From: an uncultured Bacteriovorax sp.
Lineage (GTDB): Bacteria; Bdellovibrionota; Bacteriovoracia; Bacteriovoracales; Bacteriovoracaceae
DNA: 64,000 nt
Assembly (NCBI GenBank): GCA_946481315.1
Contig: CAMLMH010000011.1
Location: 1-64,000 of the forward strand
Direction: 5' to 3'
Notes under the pieces: generated by a model
What the model saw: the letters and a program-made list of their open reading frames with translations, nothing else
Told to the model about the DNA's origin: nothing
The model's database searches: none
Translations under genes and position numbers: made by a program
Shown here: piece after piece, positions 1 to 8,286 of the stretch
Numbering within the stretch: the stretch's first letter is position 1
Layout: each line of letters begins with the position of its first letter

Positions 1-8
1 TTTTTTGT

Positions 9-37
9 TTGCACGAAAATAAAAAAATGTTTATTCT
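9..37 (+). promoter_or_regulatory. Sigma-70-like promoter of the histone-like gene
   Basis: TTGCAC at 9-14 and TATTCT at 32-37 are separated by 17 bases, a good match to the vegetative consensus. The predicted start of transcription is near 44, and the Shine-Dalgarno GGAGG lies at 60-64. No experimental support. Confidence 0.5.
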
Positions 38-51
38 TAAAAAAAGAATAA
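31..51. repeat. Perfect 8-bp inverted repeat over the -10 region
   Basis: TTATTCTT (31-38) and AAGAATAA (44-51) are perfect inverted copies around an A5 spacer. The left arm contains the -10 box, so this could be an operator for the histone-like gene. AT-rich sequence makes chance symmetry more likely, so function is inferred only. Confidence 0.45.
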
Positions 52-69
52 AAACTTTTGGAGGATTTT

Positions 70-237
70 ATGGCTGTTAAGAAAGCAACAACAACTAAGA
101 AGAAAGCTGCTAAGAAAGTAGCTAAGAAAGCAACAAAGAAAGTAGCTGCTAAAAAAGCTACAAAGAAAGCTGCTAAGAAAGCTACAAAAAAAGTAGCTAA
201 GAAAGCAACTAAGAAAGCTGCTGCTAAGAAAGCTTAA
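70..237 (+). CDS. Lys/Ala-rich histone H1-like DNA-binding protein
   Basis: Encodes 55 residues, almost entirely Lys, Ala, Thr and Val in repeats of the type KKATKK and KKAAKK. Such composition is typical of bacterial H1-like proteins and AlgP-type tails that coat or compact DNA. The start is set by GGAGG at 60-64, five bases before the ATG, and a strong terminator follows, so this is a monocistronic gene. There is no globular domain. The near-identical codon blocks make it prone to length changes by slippage. Compaction of the nucleoid is inferred from composition, not from a specific domain. Confidence 0.85.
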   Translation: MAVKKATTTKKKAAKKVAKKATKKVAAKKATKKAAKKATKKVAKKATKKAAAKKA

Positions 238-264
238 TTTTTTAAGCCAAATCTAGTTAAAAAA

Positions 265-286
265 GGGACCTTCGGGTCCCTTTTTT
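265..286 (+). terminator. Intrinsic terminator of the histone-like gene
   Basis: Stem GGGACC (265-270), TTCG tetraloop, GGTCCC (275-280), then six T. The A run before the stem also pairs with the T run. A textbook rho-independent terminator. Confidence 0.92.
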
Positions 287-413
287 ATTTGTCCTGACTG
301 TAAAAAGTCCCATTTTCGACCTTACCCTCATTTACTTCAGACCTCGTACCTGCTACTTTTCACCCACATTCATATCAACCACAGCTTTAAGGCTTTTTAA
401 CAGGGTAAACTTA

Positions 414-1877
414 ATGGCAACAGGTCTTGGAACAAGAGGCGACGGTCCTCGCGAACAAACAATTATCGACCCCCTAACCGGCGAAAAAACTGTCATCATG
501 GGCGACATGACCTTTCCTCCACGCAAAGTTTGGATGAAAACTTTCGGCTGCCAGATGAATTATCACGATTCAGAACGCATCCTGTCTCATTTGGGTGACC
601 TGAATTTCACCCCGACCGAAGAGCTCGATGAAGCCGACATGGTTCTGTTTAATACCTGCGCCGTCCGCGACCTTTCAAACAATAAGTTTTATTCCCAGCT
701 GGGTGAAATCAAGCACGCCAAAAAAAAGAAGAACGGACTGGTGGTCGGGGTAGGTGGTTGCGTGGCCCAAACAGAAGGTCGTGAACTGGTTAAAAAATAT
801 AAGCACCTGGACTTCGCTTTCGGAACAGACGTTATCGATACCATTAACGATATGGTCTTCCGGGTTTATGCCGGGGACTCAAAATTCACGATCAATTCCT
901 GGGACCGAAATGAAAATTTTTCGATAGAAACAAAAATTTCTCCAGGTTCACCTCAGGCCTTCGTCAACATTATCAAGGGCTGTAATAAATATTGTACGTA
1001 TTGTATTGTTCCTTACACCCGAGGCAAAGAGCGCTCCCGAAAACTGGCCGAAGTCGTCGAAGACGTCAGAAAACTGGTGAAATACCAGGGCATTCAGGAA
1101 GTGACTCTTTTAGGTCAGAACGTAAACTCCTATGGAAAAGAAAATGGTGAATCACTGGCCCAGCTAATAACTGAACTGGATAAAATCGAAGGTTTGGAGC
1201 TTATTCGCTACACAACTTCCCATCCCTATGATGTAAGTGATGACCTGATCGCAGTTCATGGAACATCAAAAAAACTATCGAAGCATCTTCATTTGCCGGT
1301 GCAATCCGGATCAGCAACTGTGCTGGAGAGAATGCATCGTGAATACACACCGGAACACTACCTGGGGCTGCTGGAAAAGTTGCGAGCTGCTCAGCCTGAA
1401 ATTGTTCTTTCAACCGATATCATTGCCGGCTTTGTGAATGAGACCGAAGAAGAGCATAAAGAAACTCTGGATCTGCTGGATAAAGCTCAATTTGATTTTA
1501 TTTATTCCTACGTTTACTCGCCTCGTGCCAAGACACGAGCAGCACGGATGGAAGATAAGCTTCCCGATGATGTAAAGGGTGAAAGACTTCGGGAGATTCA
1601 GGCCCACCAGTTGAAAATTCAGGATAAGATTCGTCAGACCATGGTAGGAAAAACCTTCCGGGTATTAGTTGAAGACTTCGGGAACATGGGCGGAATTAAG
1701 AAATGGAAAGGTCGGACGAATTGTAACCGAATCGTTCACTTTCGTCCGGAGAACATCGATCAAGACTATAAATGGCATTGGGTAGACGTGAAAATTTCAT
1801 CAGCTACGTCGCTTTCCTGCCAGGGAGATCTGATAGCAGATCTCGGAAAAAAAGCTCCCTCTTTAGCTCAACTTTAA
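414..1877 (+). CDS. miaB: tRNA-2-methylthio-N6-dimethylallyladenosine synthase MiaB
   Basis: A radical-SAM methylthiotransferase that adds the 2-methylthio group to i6A37 of tRNAs reading UNN codons. The N-terminal UPF0004 domain has the three cluster cysteines at about 46 (in KTFGCQMN), 82 (NTCAVR) and 116 (GGCVAQ). The radical-SAM motif CNKYCTYC gives cysteines 190, 194 and 197. A TRAM domain occupies roughly residues 410-475. At 487 residues it carries about 35 extra N-terminal residues compared with most MiaB proteins. An internal ATG just before the MTFPPRKVW segment is an alternative start, but the upstream segment is open and in frame. It is followed by a hairpin terminator and appears to be transcribed alone. 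Confidence 0.95.
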   Translation: MATGLGTRGDGPREQTIIDPLTGEKTVIMGDMTFPPRKVWMKTFGCQMNYHDSERILSHLGDLNFTPTEELDEADMVLFNTCAVRDLSNNKFYSQLGEIKHAKKKKNGLVVGVGGCVAQTEGRELVKKYKHLDFAFGTDVIDTINDMVFRVYAGDSKFTINSWDRNENFSIETKISPGSPQAFVNIIKGCNKYCTYCIVPYTRGKERSRKLAEVVEDVRKLVKYQGIQEVTLLGQNVNSYGKENGESLAQLITELDKIEGLELIRYTTSHPYDVSDDLIAVHGTSKKLSKHLHLPVQSGSATVLERMHREYTPEHYLGLLEKLRAAQPEIVLSTDIIAGFVNETEEEHKETLDLLDKAQFDFIYSYVYSPRAKTRAARMEDKLPDDVKGERLREIQAHQLKIQDKIRQTMVGKTFRVLVEDFGNMGGIKKWKGRTNCNRIVHFRPENIDQDYKWHWVDVKISSATSLSCQGDLIADLGKKAPSLAQL

Positions 1878-1888
1878 AGCATCTTTAT

Positions 1889-1912
1889 ATGAGGGGAAAA
1901 TCTTCCCCTCAT
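1889..1912 (+). terminator. Hairpin terminator after miaB
   Basis: ATGAGGGGAA (1889-1898) pairs perfectly with TTCCCCTCAT (1903-1912) around an AATC loop. The trailing T tract is poor (TAATCTT), so efficiency is uncertain. Confidence 0.6.
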
Positions 1913-1958
1913 TAATCTTCACATCACTGAATTGATAGAATAGGATCGAGGTGATCCT

Positions 1959-2570
1959 ATGAAGTCTGTATTTTCATTGCTTATATGTTTAGTCCCAGTA
2001 ACTTCTTGGGCCGTTGTAAATGAAGTCTCATTTGATTTTGGTTATGATCGACAAATTTATGGATTGCAAAGGCAAAATTCTTCCATAACCCGTTCATACG
2101 CCGGTGGATTATCCACATATATTTTTGATTACACGGCAATTGATCTGAATGCCTCGCGCTCACAAGATGTAACAACAGAGAATGATCGTTACACTGTGGC
2201 CAGTGGAGTTGATATCGTCGGGCAACAAAACAGAGTGACATCTTTTGTATACGGTGTCGGATTAAAACAAATGTTTGCGCCGAGAACGGCACGTTTGATC
2301 CCCGGAATCTCTATGGGCTACGCTAAGCAATTCGTTCATTATAATTCAGATTTCACCGTGGAAAATACAGCGACTAGTGCCCGGACGATTATCACTAGTG
2401 GGGTCACCAAACAACGAATCGATTCTGTCTTCGGAACATTTTCGATTCAATTAAGAATGACTGAACGCCTTTCACTTAAAGGTGCAGTTAAAACATTGTT
2501 CCCGGCATTTGAATTCGACAAGGCCAGGGATAATGTTAAGTATTCTGTTGGCTTTTCATGGATATTTTAA
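1959..2570 (+). CDS. Secreted beta-barrel-like outer membrane protein, unknown function
   Basis: 203 residues with a typical signal peptide (Lys-2, a hydrophobic core, cleavage after the WA-V region near residue 19). The mature part is rich in alternating aromatic/polar stretches (VSFDFGYDR, TSFVYGVGL, YSVGFSWIF) and ends in Phe. This is the signature of small outer-membrane beta-barrels whose C-terminal Phe is read by the BAM complex. GAGG lies eight bases before the start. The 3' end overlaps the next gene by 13 bases, so the two are translationally coupled. No specific family is recognised. Confidence 0.7.
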   Translation: MKSVFSLLICLVPVTSWAVVNEVSFDFGYDRQIYGLQRQNSSITRSYAGGLSTYIFDYTAIDLNASRSQDVTTENDRYTVASGVDIVGQQNRVTSFVYGVGLKQMFAPRTARLIPGISMGYAKQFVHYNSDFTVENTATSARTIITSGVTKQRIDSVFGTFSIQLRMTERLSLKGAVKTLFPAFEFDKARDNVKYSVGFSWIF

Positions 2571-3619
2571 AAAAAATTGTCATTATTTGTTTTCTTCTTT
2601 CATTCACCGGTTGTGCCAAGTTCAATTACTTGTATGAGCAGAGTATCGGACAGATTTCTCTCCTATCAAGAGGGAAAGACAATAAAGAAATGCTCAAAAG
2701 TGTTCGCGTTCCGCGTACGCACAAAGAAAAAATCAAAAAGATTGAAGAGCTAAAAGGTTTTTTCTACCGTTATTGGAGTAAAAAACCTACCAAAATTTAC
2801 TCGCAGACAACTATGCTCAAAAATAAAGCTGTAACTTATTTGGTCATAGCCTCACCTTATAAAGAGATTCGTGCAGTCAAAAACTGTTTTCCGGTTATGG
2901 GGTGTTTTCCTTATCTGGGATTTTTTAATTTATCTTCCGCCAAAAAGTTTGCTAAGGAGCAGGAAAGTTCAGGGTATGTGACCTGGACCCGTCCGGTCTA
3001 TGCCTATTCAACGCTGGGGTATTTTACAGATACAATTCTTTCGTCCTTTTTCCAATATGATGACTACGAGCTGGCTGAACTTATTTTTCATGAATTATTT
3101 CACACCATCTTTTTTATTAAAGATCAGGTGGATATGAATGAAAATCTAGCTAACTATTTTGCAACTAACATGCTTAAAGAATATTTCATGTCTATACATC
3201 AGGAAGATTATTTTGTGTTCCAGCAAAAACAGCTGGAAGATGATAAAAAGCTCAACAAGCTGGTGGTAAATTTAGTAACTGAATTACAGGAACTTTACCG
3301 TAATCTCCTGCCTAAAACCGGTGAAGAGGCAAAAGTCATATTCGATGAGTTTATGCAATCTCGTTTTCAGGTTGAAGTCATGAAGCGATGTCAGGAACTT
3401 AATATTCAGCCAAAAAATTGTTTTCCACTTAACAGAGAGTGGAATAATGCCAGTTTCGCAGCCTTCTTAACTTATGAGAAAAGTTCTCATGACCTGGCAA
3501 GTCTACAGAAAAAACTTGGGCTGGACCTCAAAGCCTATTATACTTTTATTGAGAAAAAGTATCAGGAATACCAACAGCAGACTGACGTGCAGGATTTTGA
3601 GAAATTTCTCTTTCAATAA
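2558..3619 (+). CDS. Putative zinc aminopeptidase lipoprotein (PF10023-like)
   Basis: 353 residues. A lipoprotein signal ends in SFTGC, with the lipidated Cys near residue 19. The zinc-protease motif HELFH is at 178-182, followed by NENLANYFA with a third-ligand Glu near 195. The order of HExxH and NENLA, and the overall length, match the predicted aminopeptidase family PF10023 of Proteobacteria. It probably trims peptides in the periplasm. It overlaps the preceding barrel gene, and 29 bases separate it from the glutathione synthase gene, so the three may be one operon. Family assignment is from motif memory; substrate is unknown. Confidence 0.78.
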   Translation: MDILKKIVIICFLLSFTGCAKFNYLYEQSIGQISLLSRGKDNKEMLKSVRVPRTHKEKIKKIEELKGFFYRYWSKKPTKIYSQTTMLKNKAVTYLVIASPYKEIRAVKNCFPVMGCFPYLGFFNLSSAKKFAKEQESSGYVTWTRPVYAYSTLGYFTDTILSSFFQYDDYELAELIFHELFHTIFFIKDQVDMNENLANYFATNMLKEYFMSIHQEDYFVFQQKQLEDDKKLNKLVVNLVTELQELYRNLLPKTGEEAKVIFDEFMQSRFQVEVMKRCQELNIQPKNCFPLNREWNNASFAAFLTYEKSSHDLASLQKKLGLDLKAYYTFIEKKYQEYQQQTDVQDFEKFLFQ

Positions 3620-3648
3620 GATAAATTTCCTCATTTCCAGGACATCTC

Positions 3649-4599
3649 ATGAAGCACATCATGTTTATCGATCCCATCGAAAAACTCAATCCTAAAAAAG
3701 ACAGTACTCTTATGCTGGCCGCTACGATGAAGGGACAGGGAATAGATGTAGCTTTGCTTTTTGAGAAAGATTTTTATGTCACTAATCAGGGCGAAACAGT
3801 TTTCCGCTTGTATAATTTCAGCTCAGAGTTTTATGAAGACGGTGCCTACACCAGAAAATTTACACTGGAGGATTCTTATCTTTATCCGCTTAAGACGAAT
3901 GATGTGATTCATATGCGGATTGATCCGCCTTTCGATACACGCTATCTAAGATATTTGTGGATGCTGCGTTTTCTGCAAGGAAAGGGGATAAAGGTTCTCA
4001 ATTCTCCGGATGGAATTCTGCGATATAATGAAAAACTTCACGCCTATTCTCAGCCATCTTCTTTGCATACCTATGTTGGAAGCAGTCCGGATGGATTTAT
4101 GGAATTTGTCAGCCGATTGTCACTAGTTCCGGAGCTTATCTTAAAGCCTTTAGATCTTTTTCAGGGAATGGGTGTTGAAAAAGTGAGTACCACACAGCCA
4201 GATTTGCTGGAAATTTTTCGCAAAAAAGTTGCAGATAATAATGGTGCCATTGTCGCTCAACCCTTTTGTCCGGAGGTCGCTCAGGGAGAAGTACGTGCCC
4301 TTTATTTCAAAGGAAAAGAGTTAGGATCCATTCTTAAAGTTCCTAAGTCCGGTGAGTTTCTGGCCAATATCGCACAAGGGGCTGCTTTTCATGCAATTGA
4401 ACTCGATCCTCCACTTAAACTGGAATGCGACCGTATTTGCCGGGAGTTAATGGAAGAAGGAGTAGACTGGGTTGCCTTTGATATTTTGGGTGGACATGTG
4501 TCCGAAGTGAACATCACTTGCCCCGGTTTATTGGTGGAAGTAAGTTTTGCTCATAAGAAAAATTTTGCATTGAAAATCATAGAAGATCTGGGGCACTAA
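3649..4599 (+). CDS. gshB: Glutathione synthase (ATP-grasp)
   Basis: 316 residues, the usual GshB length. The N-terminal substrate domain begins MKHIMFIDPIEKLNPKKDST. The ATP-grasp core follows with ELILKPLDLFQGMGV (about 160-175), a glycine-rich region around EVAQGEVRALYFKGKELG, and the C-terminal metal/ATP segment WVAFDILGGHVSEVNIT. It ligates gamma-glutamylcysteine to glycine in the cytoplasm. No gshA is visible in the window. The gene is convergent with the chemoreceptor gene, with only one base between the stop codons and no obvious terminator. Confidence 0.88.
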   Translation: MKHIMFIDPIEKLNPKKDSTLMLAATMKGQGIDVALLFEKDFYVTNQGETVFRLYNFSSEFYEDGAYTRKFTLEDSYLYPLKTNDVIHMRIDPPFDTRYLRYLWMLRFLQGKGIKVLNSPDGILRYNEKLHAYSQPSSLHTYVGSSPDGFMEFVSRLSLVPELILKPLDLFQGMGVEKVSTTQPDLLEIFRKKVADNNGAIVAQPFCPEVAQGEVRALYFKGKELGSILKVPKSGEFLANIAQGAAFHAIELDPPLKLECDRICRELMEEGVDWVAFDILGGHVSEVNITCPGLLVEVSFAHKKNFALKIIEDLGH

Positions 4600-4600
4600 G

Positions 4601-6136
4601 CTATCTTCCATTCAGCATAATTTTCAGATCCTCTGTAATTTCAGTAATAGATTTAGACTGCTGCTTTAATTTCTCTGCCATCTGCAAAGAATCTTGGGCA
4701 ATGTGGGCATTTTTATTTGCAACATTATTAATCTGCAACATTGATTTGTTAACTTCTTCTATGCCCTTACTTTGCTCCAAAGTTCCGGCATTAATTTCTT
4801 CAAGTCTATTGTTGATACTTTCGGAATCATGGCTGATTTCATCAAAAATCTTATGACAATTATTGACGGCCCGATTACCGTCCTCAATGGTGTTTTTACC
4901 TGATTCAACAATGCCGGCCATCTGCATTTGGCTTTTAGTAACAATTTCATTAACGCGTACAACGCTGTTATTGAGTAAATTTGAAATTTCATTTGCGGCT
5001 TGCCCGCTCATTATCGCCAGGTTGCCGATTTCTTCGGCCACCACTGCAAATCCTTTTCCATGTTCTCCGGCACGAGCAGCTTCAACTGAAGCGTTAAATG
5101 ACAGTAGTTTGGTTTGAAAAACAATATCATTAATAATTTTCGTTTTTGTATCTATTTCTTTAATCAAAGTTGTTACTTCAGAAAATTCAGTTCCGTTTTT
5201 GTTGATCTGTTCAACCATTTTACTGTTTGAATCACTGATCTTACTGATTGTTTCCAGCATAATTGTAATAGCTTCTTTGCCTTCAGCTATTCTGTGCAGG
5301 CTTTCCCTGGCATTTGCAGCACTTCCGGCAACATTATTGCGGTTAATTTCTGTCATCGAAGAGATTTCCTGAACTGCTTGTGAAGTACCCTGAACAGTCG
5401 CAGTTTGCTGGGATGAAGCTTCGGAGAGAAAATCGCTGGTTGTTGCCACTTCTTCTGAGGTTTGTTGCAAAGTCAGTGTTGAATCTTTTAGCTTCTCTGA
5501 AATTTGCATTAAAGTATTCACCAGTGCTTTACGAAAATTAAGACCGGCGATAGTGATCAGTAAAATCATCAAAAATGAAGAAGCAATAATAGAATATTTT
5601 AGTTTTTCTCCTTCTTCCTGTGATCCTTTGATCATTTCAGCTGTTTGTTTTTTAATCAGATCACCTTTAGTATCCAGTTCGGTCAATGTTTTAAAGTAAA
5701 CTGGACTCACATCCTGAATAAAAAATTCTATAGCTTCAGCAGTTTTACCCAATAGAATTCGCTTTTCAATCAGGTCATTTACCTTGGCCTGATATTCCTG
5801 GCTAAGTTCTCTGGTTTTAGCGCAATCAAATTGACACTGTTTCAGATGATCTTCCACCATTTTAAAGCCGCTGCCTACCTTGGCAATCGATGTCTCAAGT
5901 ATGTCCGGATCTTTTTCTGTAATCAAAGATGATAGGGAAGAATGAATTGTGGAAAGATCAATTGAAAGTGAGATTATATTATTGCTTATATTGGCACTTT
6001 TAATTGAATTGTCGGAGAGATGATTGATTTGTTTTTGAGTGAAAACTATCGTAAAGAGCGAAGAAAGAAAACTAATCAGAATAATCAGAAAAATAATTAA
6101 CATTAAATATTTTCTTAGTCCTAATTTTGTAAGCAT
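4601..6136 (-). CDS. Methyl-accepting chemotaxis protein
   Basis: 511 residues. A first membrane segment (about 9-32), a periplasmic helical domain resembling a four-helix-bundle sensor (about 35-180, with a Cys pair in CQFDC), a second membrane segment (about 183-200), then a cytoplasmic coiled coil. The signalling hairpin tip is well conserved ([20 protein letters not shown], then [11 protein letters not shown]), so it should bind CheA/CheW. A canonical HAMP domain is not obvious. The gene lies 22 bases downstream of the secreted Cache-like gene on the same strand, suggesting an operon in which the small protein may deliver or sense the ligand. Confidence 0.92.
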   Translation of the reverse strand: MLTKLGLRKYLMLIIFLIILISFLSSLFTIVFTQKQINHLSDNSIKSANISNNIISLSIDLSTIHSSLSSLITEKDPDILETSIAKVGSGFKMVEDHLKQCQFDCAKTRELSQEYQAKVNDLIEKRILLGKTAEAIEFFIQDVSPVYFKTLTELDTKGDLIKKQTAEMIKGSQEEGEKLKYSIIASSFLMILLITIAGLNFRKALVNTLMQISEKLKDSTLTLQQTSEEVATTSDFLSEASSQQTATVQGTSQAVQEISSMTEINRNNVAGSAANARESLHRIAEGKEAITIMLETISKISDSNSKMVEQINKNGTEFSEVTTLIKEIDTKTKIINDIVFQTKLLSFNASVEAARAGEHGKGFAVVAEEIGNLAIMSGQAANEISNLLNNSVVRVNEIVTKSQMQMAGIVESGKNTIEDGNRAVNNCHKIFDEISHDSESINNRLEEINAGTLEQSKGIEEVNKSMLQINNVANKNAHIAQDSLQMAEKLKQQSKSITEITEDLKIMLNGR

Positions 6137-6158
6137 TCTCTTTCCCCGCTATCTCAAA

Positions 6159-6698
6159 TTATTTTAACTTTGTAACACTGAATCCAATAGTCATAGAGCC
6201 AATGGCCTTACCAGCATCCAGAACAGGCACCGCAACCTGAATACTTTGCGTACCAGTTGATTCATCCATTTCTACTTTTCCTTGCCACGTTTTTCCCGTC
6301 ATCGGTTCATCATGTTTAGGCTTTCCTTTATGTGACCAGTTCGATGGTTTTGAAAGATAAGCAACCTTTGTACCATCAGCTGCATTAACAAAAGCTTCAG
6401 TAATCATTTCATTTTTCTTTGATTTTAAAACCTCAGCAGCGGCGTTTTTACTAAATGCACGCACTTTCGGATCTAAAACAGGAAGCTCTTTCCATTTATC
6501 CTGATTCATATCTTTGTAATCTGCAGAGGGATTAGCATTCGCATTTTTTACTGCTTCAACAATTTTTGGATCAGCTGCTAATTGTTTTACGACTTCAACT
6601 TGTTTTGTTAGAGCAGCGGATTGAGCTGGCGTTAAATCCTGGGCCTGCACAGAAGAAAATAAAAATGCGGATAATAAAAAACTTAGACAAAGTTTCAT
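6159..6698 (-). CDS. Secreted single-Cache-like sensor domain protein
   Basis: 179 residues with a signal peptide cleaved around VQA-QD (residue 19-20). The mature protein resembles an isolated Cache/PDC ligand-binding domain: an N-terminal helix (AADPKIVEAVKNAN), a central EAFVNAADGTKVAYLSKPS strand-loop, TWQGKVEMDESTG, and a final IQVAVPVLDAGKAIGSMTIG strand pair. Such domains normally sit inside chemoreceptors or kinases; here it stands alone as a soluble periplasmic protein with an MCP gene immediately downstream. A good SD (AGGAGTAGG) precedes the ATG. Function as an MCP accessory binding protein is inference. Confidence 0.72.
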   Translation of the reverse strand: MKLCLSFLLSAFLFSSVQAQDLTPAQSAALTKQVEVVKQLAADPKIVEAVKNANANPSADYKDMNQDKWKELPVLDPKVRAFSKNAAAEVLKSKKNEMITEAFVNAADGTKVAYLSKPSNWSHKGKPKHDEPMTGKTWQGKVEMDESTGTQSIQVAVPVLDAGKAIGSMTIGFSVTKLK

Positions 6699-6760
6699 TC
6701 CTACTCCTTAGGTAAAAAAAGATTATTTTAAAAATTCTATTGTTTAATTGAGAAAAAAAA

Positions 6761-6781
6761 AGAGAGGCAAAAAGCCTCTCT
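6761..6781 (-). terminator. Intrinsic terminator of the 6.8-7.6 kb lipoprotein gene
   Basis: AGAGAGGC / GCCTCTCT form an 8-bp stem around A5; on the minus strand it is followed by a long T run. It separates the lipoprotein gene from the Cache/MCP pair. Confidence 0.85.
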
Positions 6782-6814
6782 TAAATCTAAATGAAAAAAC
6801 TTGCTGAATACTTT

Positions 6815-7567
6815 TTAGTTAGGAAGATCATAAGTATCATCAGTCGCGACTTCCAGGTTGAACGCAACACATTCTGTCGGATAGCTTGTACCGTTTACAG
6901 GAATAGGATAAAAAGTTGTGCTTGTACAAGGAGTTGCAAGTTTACCGTATTTAGCCTGATCGCAACTATGATTAGATAGAACAGAAATAACTTCTAAAAT
7001 ATAAGGACTAGTTGTTCCTCCGGGAACAGTAAAGCGTGCAGTATTAGAAGCTGACCCAACTGCTCCCGTTAAAGTTTTCACTTCTCCTAATCCGTCACCA
7101 GCTCTTCTGAGCATGACTTGAACTTGTAGTTTATTAAAATTGTTCTGTGTCCACGAAGAACAATTGCGTCCCTGAATCGATGTGCCACCTGAAACAGTAC
7201 TAGGTTTCATACGAACAGCAAAGCTTGCATCTGTTTTGAACTGGTTTGGTGAAATGTGTGCTGGCAGATCATTGGCCGAGGACCAGTAGACCGGCCCAAC
7301 AGTTCCCGGACCGCTGAAAACTAATGTCGGAAGATTGTTATAATAACAGCGAGTCGCTCCTGAGCGGGCAACACCATCTGCGCAACCAGTAATTGCTCCT
7401 GTACCACCACCCGTTCCTGTCCCGCCACCGCCGGTACCTGTTCCACCGCCACCTGTGACTGGATTAGTGATGTATTGATTGACGGTTGATCCTGTTTTCT
7501 TTTCCGCACATGCAGAAATTAGCACCAAGGTCATCGCGACAAAAAAGTGAGTTGTACGTTGTTTCAT
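6815..7567 (-). CDS. Hypothetical lipoprotein with Gly-Thr linker
   Basis: 250 residues. The start at 7567 (MKQRTTHFF) is preferred over an upstream in-frame ATG because AGCAGG lies just before it and it opens a clean lipoprotein signal ending in LISAC (Cys-20). After the Cys comes a low-complexity GGGGTGTGGGGTGTGGG linker, then a compact domain with several Cys residues that may form disulfides (CADGVARSGATRCYY, NCSSW, SCDQAKYGKLATPC). The linker probably lets the domain extend from the membrane surface. No known family is recognised. Confidence 0.75.
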   Translation of the reverse strand: MKQRTTHFFVAMTLVLISACAEKKTGSTVNQYITNPVTGGGGTGTGGGGTGTGGGTGAITGCADGVARSGATRCYYNNLPTLVFSGPGTVGPVYWSSANDLPAHISPNQFKTDASFAVRMKPSTVSGGTSIQGRNCSSWTQNNFNKLQVQVMLRRAGDGLGEVKTLTGAVGSASNTARFTVPGGTTSPYILEVISVLSNHSCDQAKYGKLATPCTSTTFYPIPVNGTSYPTECVAFNLEVATDDTYDLPN

Positions 7568-7704
7568 AAAAACCTGCTCATTACGGTTTTGATCTTTCTC
7601 CATGATCTAATCGACCGTTTTGGTAATTTTCTTGAAGAAATAAATAGTAAAGGGCAAAAACGCAGGTTAAGACAAACTTAAGCCTATGATTTTAAAGGTT
7701 TTGT

Positions 7705-7723
7705 CCATGGTTGTAAACCATGG
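7705..7723. promoter_or_regulatory. 19-bp perfect palindromic operator candidate
   Basis: CCATGGTT-GTA-AACCATGG is a perfect 8+8 inverted repeat with a 3-base spacer. It covers the likely -35 of the promoter for the sigma-like/ZAS pair, the expected place for a repressor or activator dimer. Confidence 0.65.
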
Positions 7724-7740
7724 CTCCCTTCTGCTAGAAT
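7711..7740 (+). promoter_or_regulatory. Promoter of the sigma-like/ZAS pair
   Basis: TTGTAA (7711-7716) and an extended -10, TGCTAGAAT (-10 hexamer 7735-7740), are 18 bases apart. The -35 lies inside the palindrome. The leader to the ATG at 7788 is about 40 bases and its SD is weak. Confidence 0.5.
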
Positions 7741-7787
7741 AGATGAGTCGTGGGGCCAAAGGAATTGGAGCTCATTGACCTTATCTT

Positions 7788-8285
7788 ATGAAAAATGTCG
7801 ATTTAGAAAAATTCATCCAAGGCCTTTCTCAAGAACTTTACAGCATGGCTTTTGTACTGATCCCCGATGATCTGCAGGCGTCACAGTTGATGATTGATGC
7901 TGTGTCGGCGTTTCTTATTCAAAGGGCTAGCCTGATTGAAAAGTGGGAGAGCGAAGCCCAGGGCTCTGAAGATCAATACAAGGCGACCTGTAAGGCTTTT
8001 CTTTTAAGAACTATTTACGAGCTCTCCAAGAAACGTTACGGGCAATTGAAAATGAGTTTTAAGGAAGTAGAAGATAACAGTGGTTTCTTCTCTCTTGATA
8101 TCGATGAAAAGGCCGCACTCTACTTAAAAGACAGATTGGCCTTCTCGCTGGAAATGTGCGAGTTCATCATGGCCAAATCGAGAATGGAAATACTTGCGCA
8201 TCTTTATAGTGCTCGGGTGAAAATGACTGAAACAAGCAATACTGTCATGACTCTGGACCAGGTCGTGCAACATCAAGGACACTAG
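7788..8285 (+). CDS. Small helical protein, possibly a divergent sigma-factor-like regulator
   Basis: 165 residues, predicted all-helical, no signal peptide. The N-terminal portion (LEKFIQGLSQELYSMAFVLIPDDLQASQLMIDA, split over residues 6-38) recalls the region-2 helix pattern of ECF sigma factors, in which a gene is read through 'LxxxLxxxAxxLxxDxxxAxxLxxDA'. No recognisable region-4 helix-turn-helix is seen. The main support for a sigma-like role is context: the next gene, one base away, carries a zinc anti-sigma motif and a membrane anchor. It could instead be an unrelated cytoplasmic partner of that protein. Confidence 0.6.
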   Translation: MKNVDLEKFIQGLSQELYSMAFVLIPDDLQASQLMIDAVSAFLIQRASLIEKWESEAQGSEDQYKATCKAFLLRTIYELSKKRYGQLKMSFKEVEDNSGFFSLDIDEKAALYLKDRLAFSLEMCEFIMAKSRMEILAHLYSARVKMTETSNTVMTLDQVVQHQGH

Positions 8286-8286
8286 T

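Noticed and set aside
70..237. Repeated AAGAAAGC units that could look like a repeat array
   Set aside because: They are in-frame codons of a Lys-rich protein with SD and terminator, not a CRISPR or satellite.
7590..7640. TCAA-N16-GTCGATTA on the minus strand as a fourth FliA-like site
   Set aside because: Too many mismatches in both elements compared with the three accepted sites.
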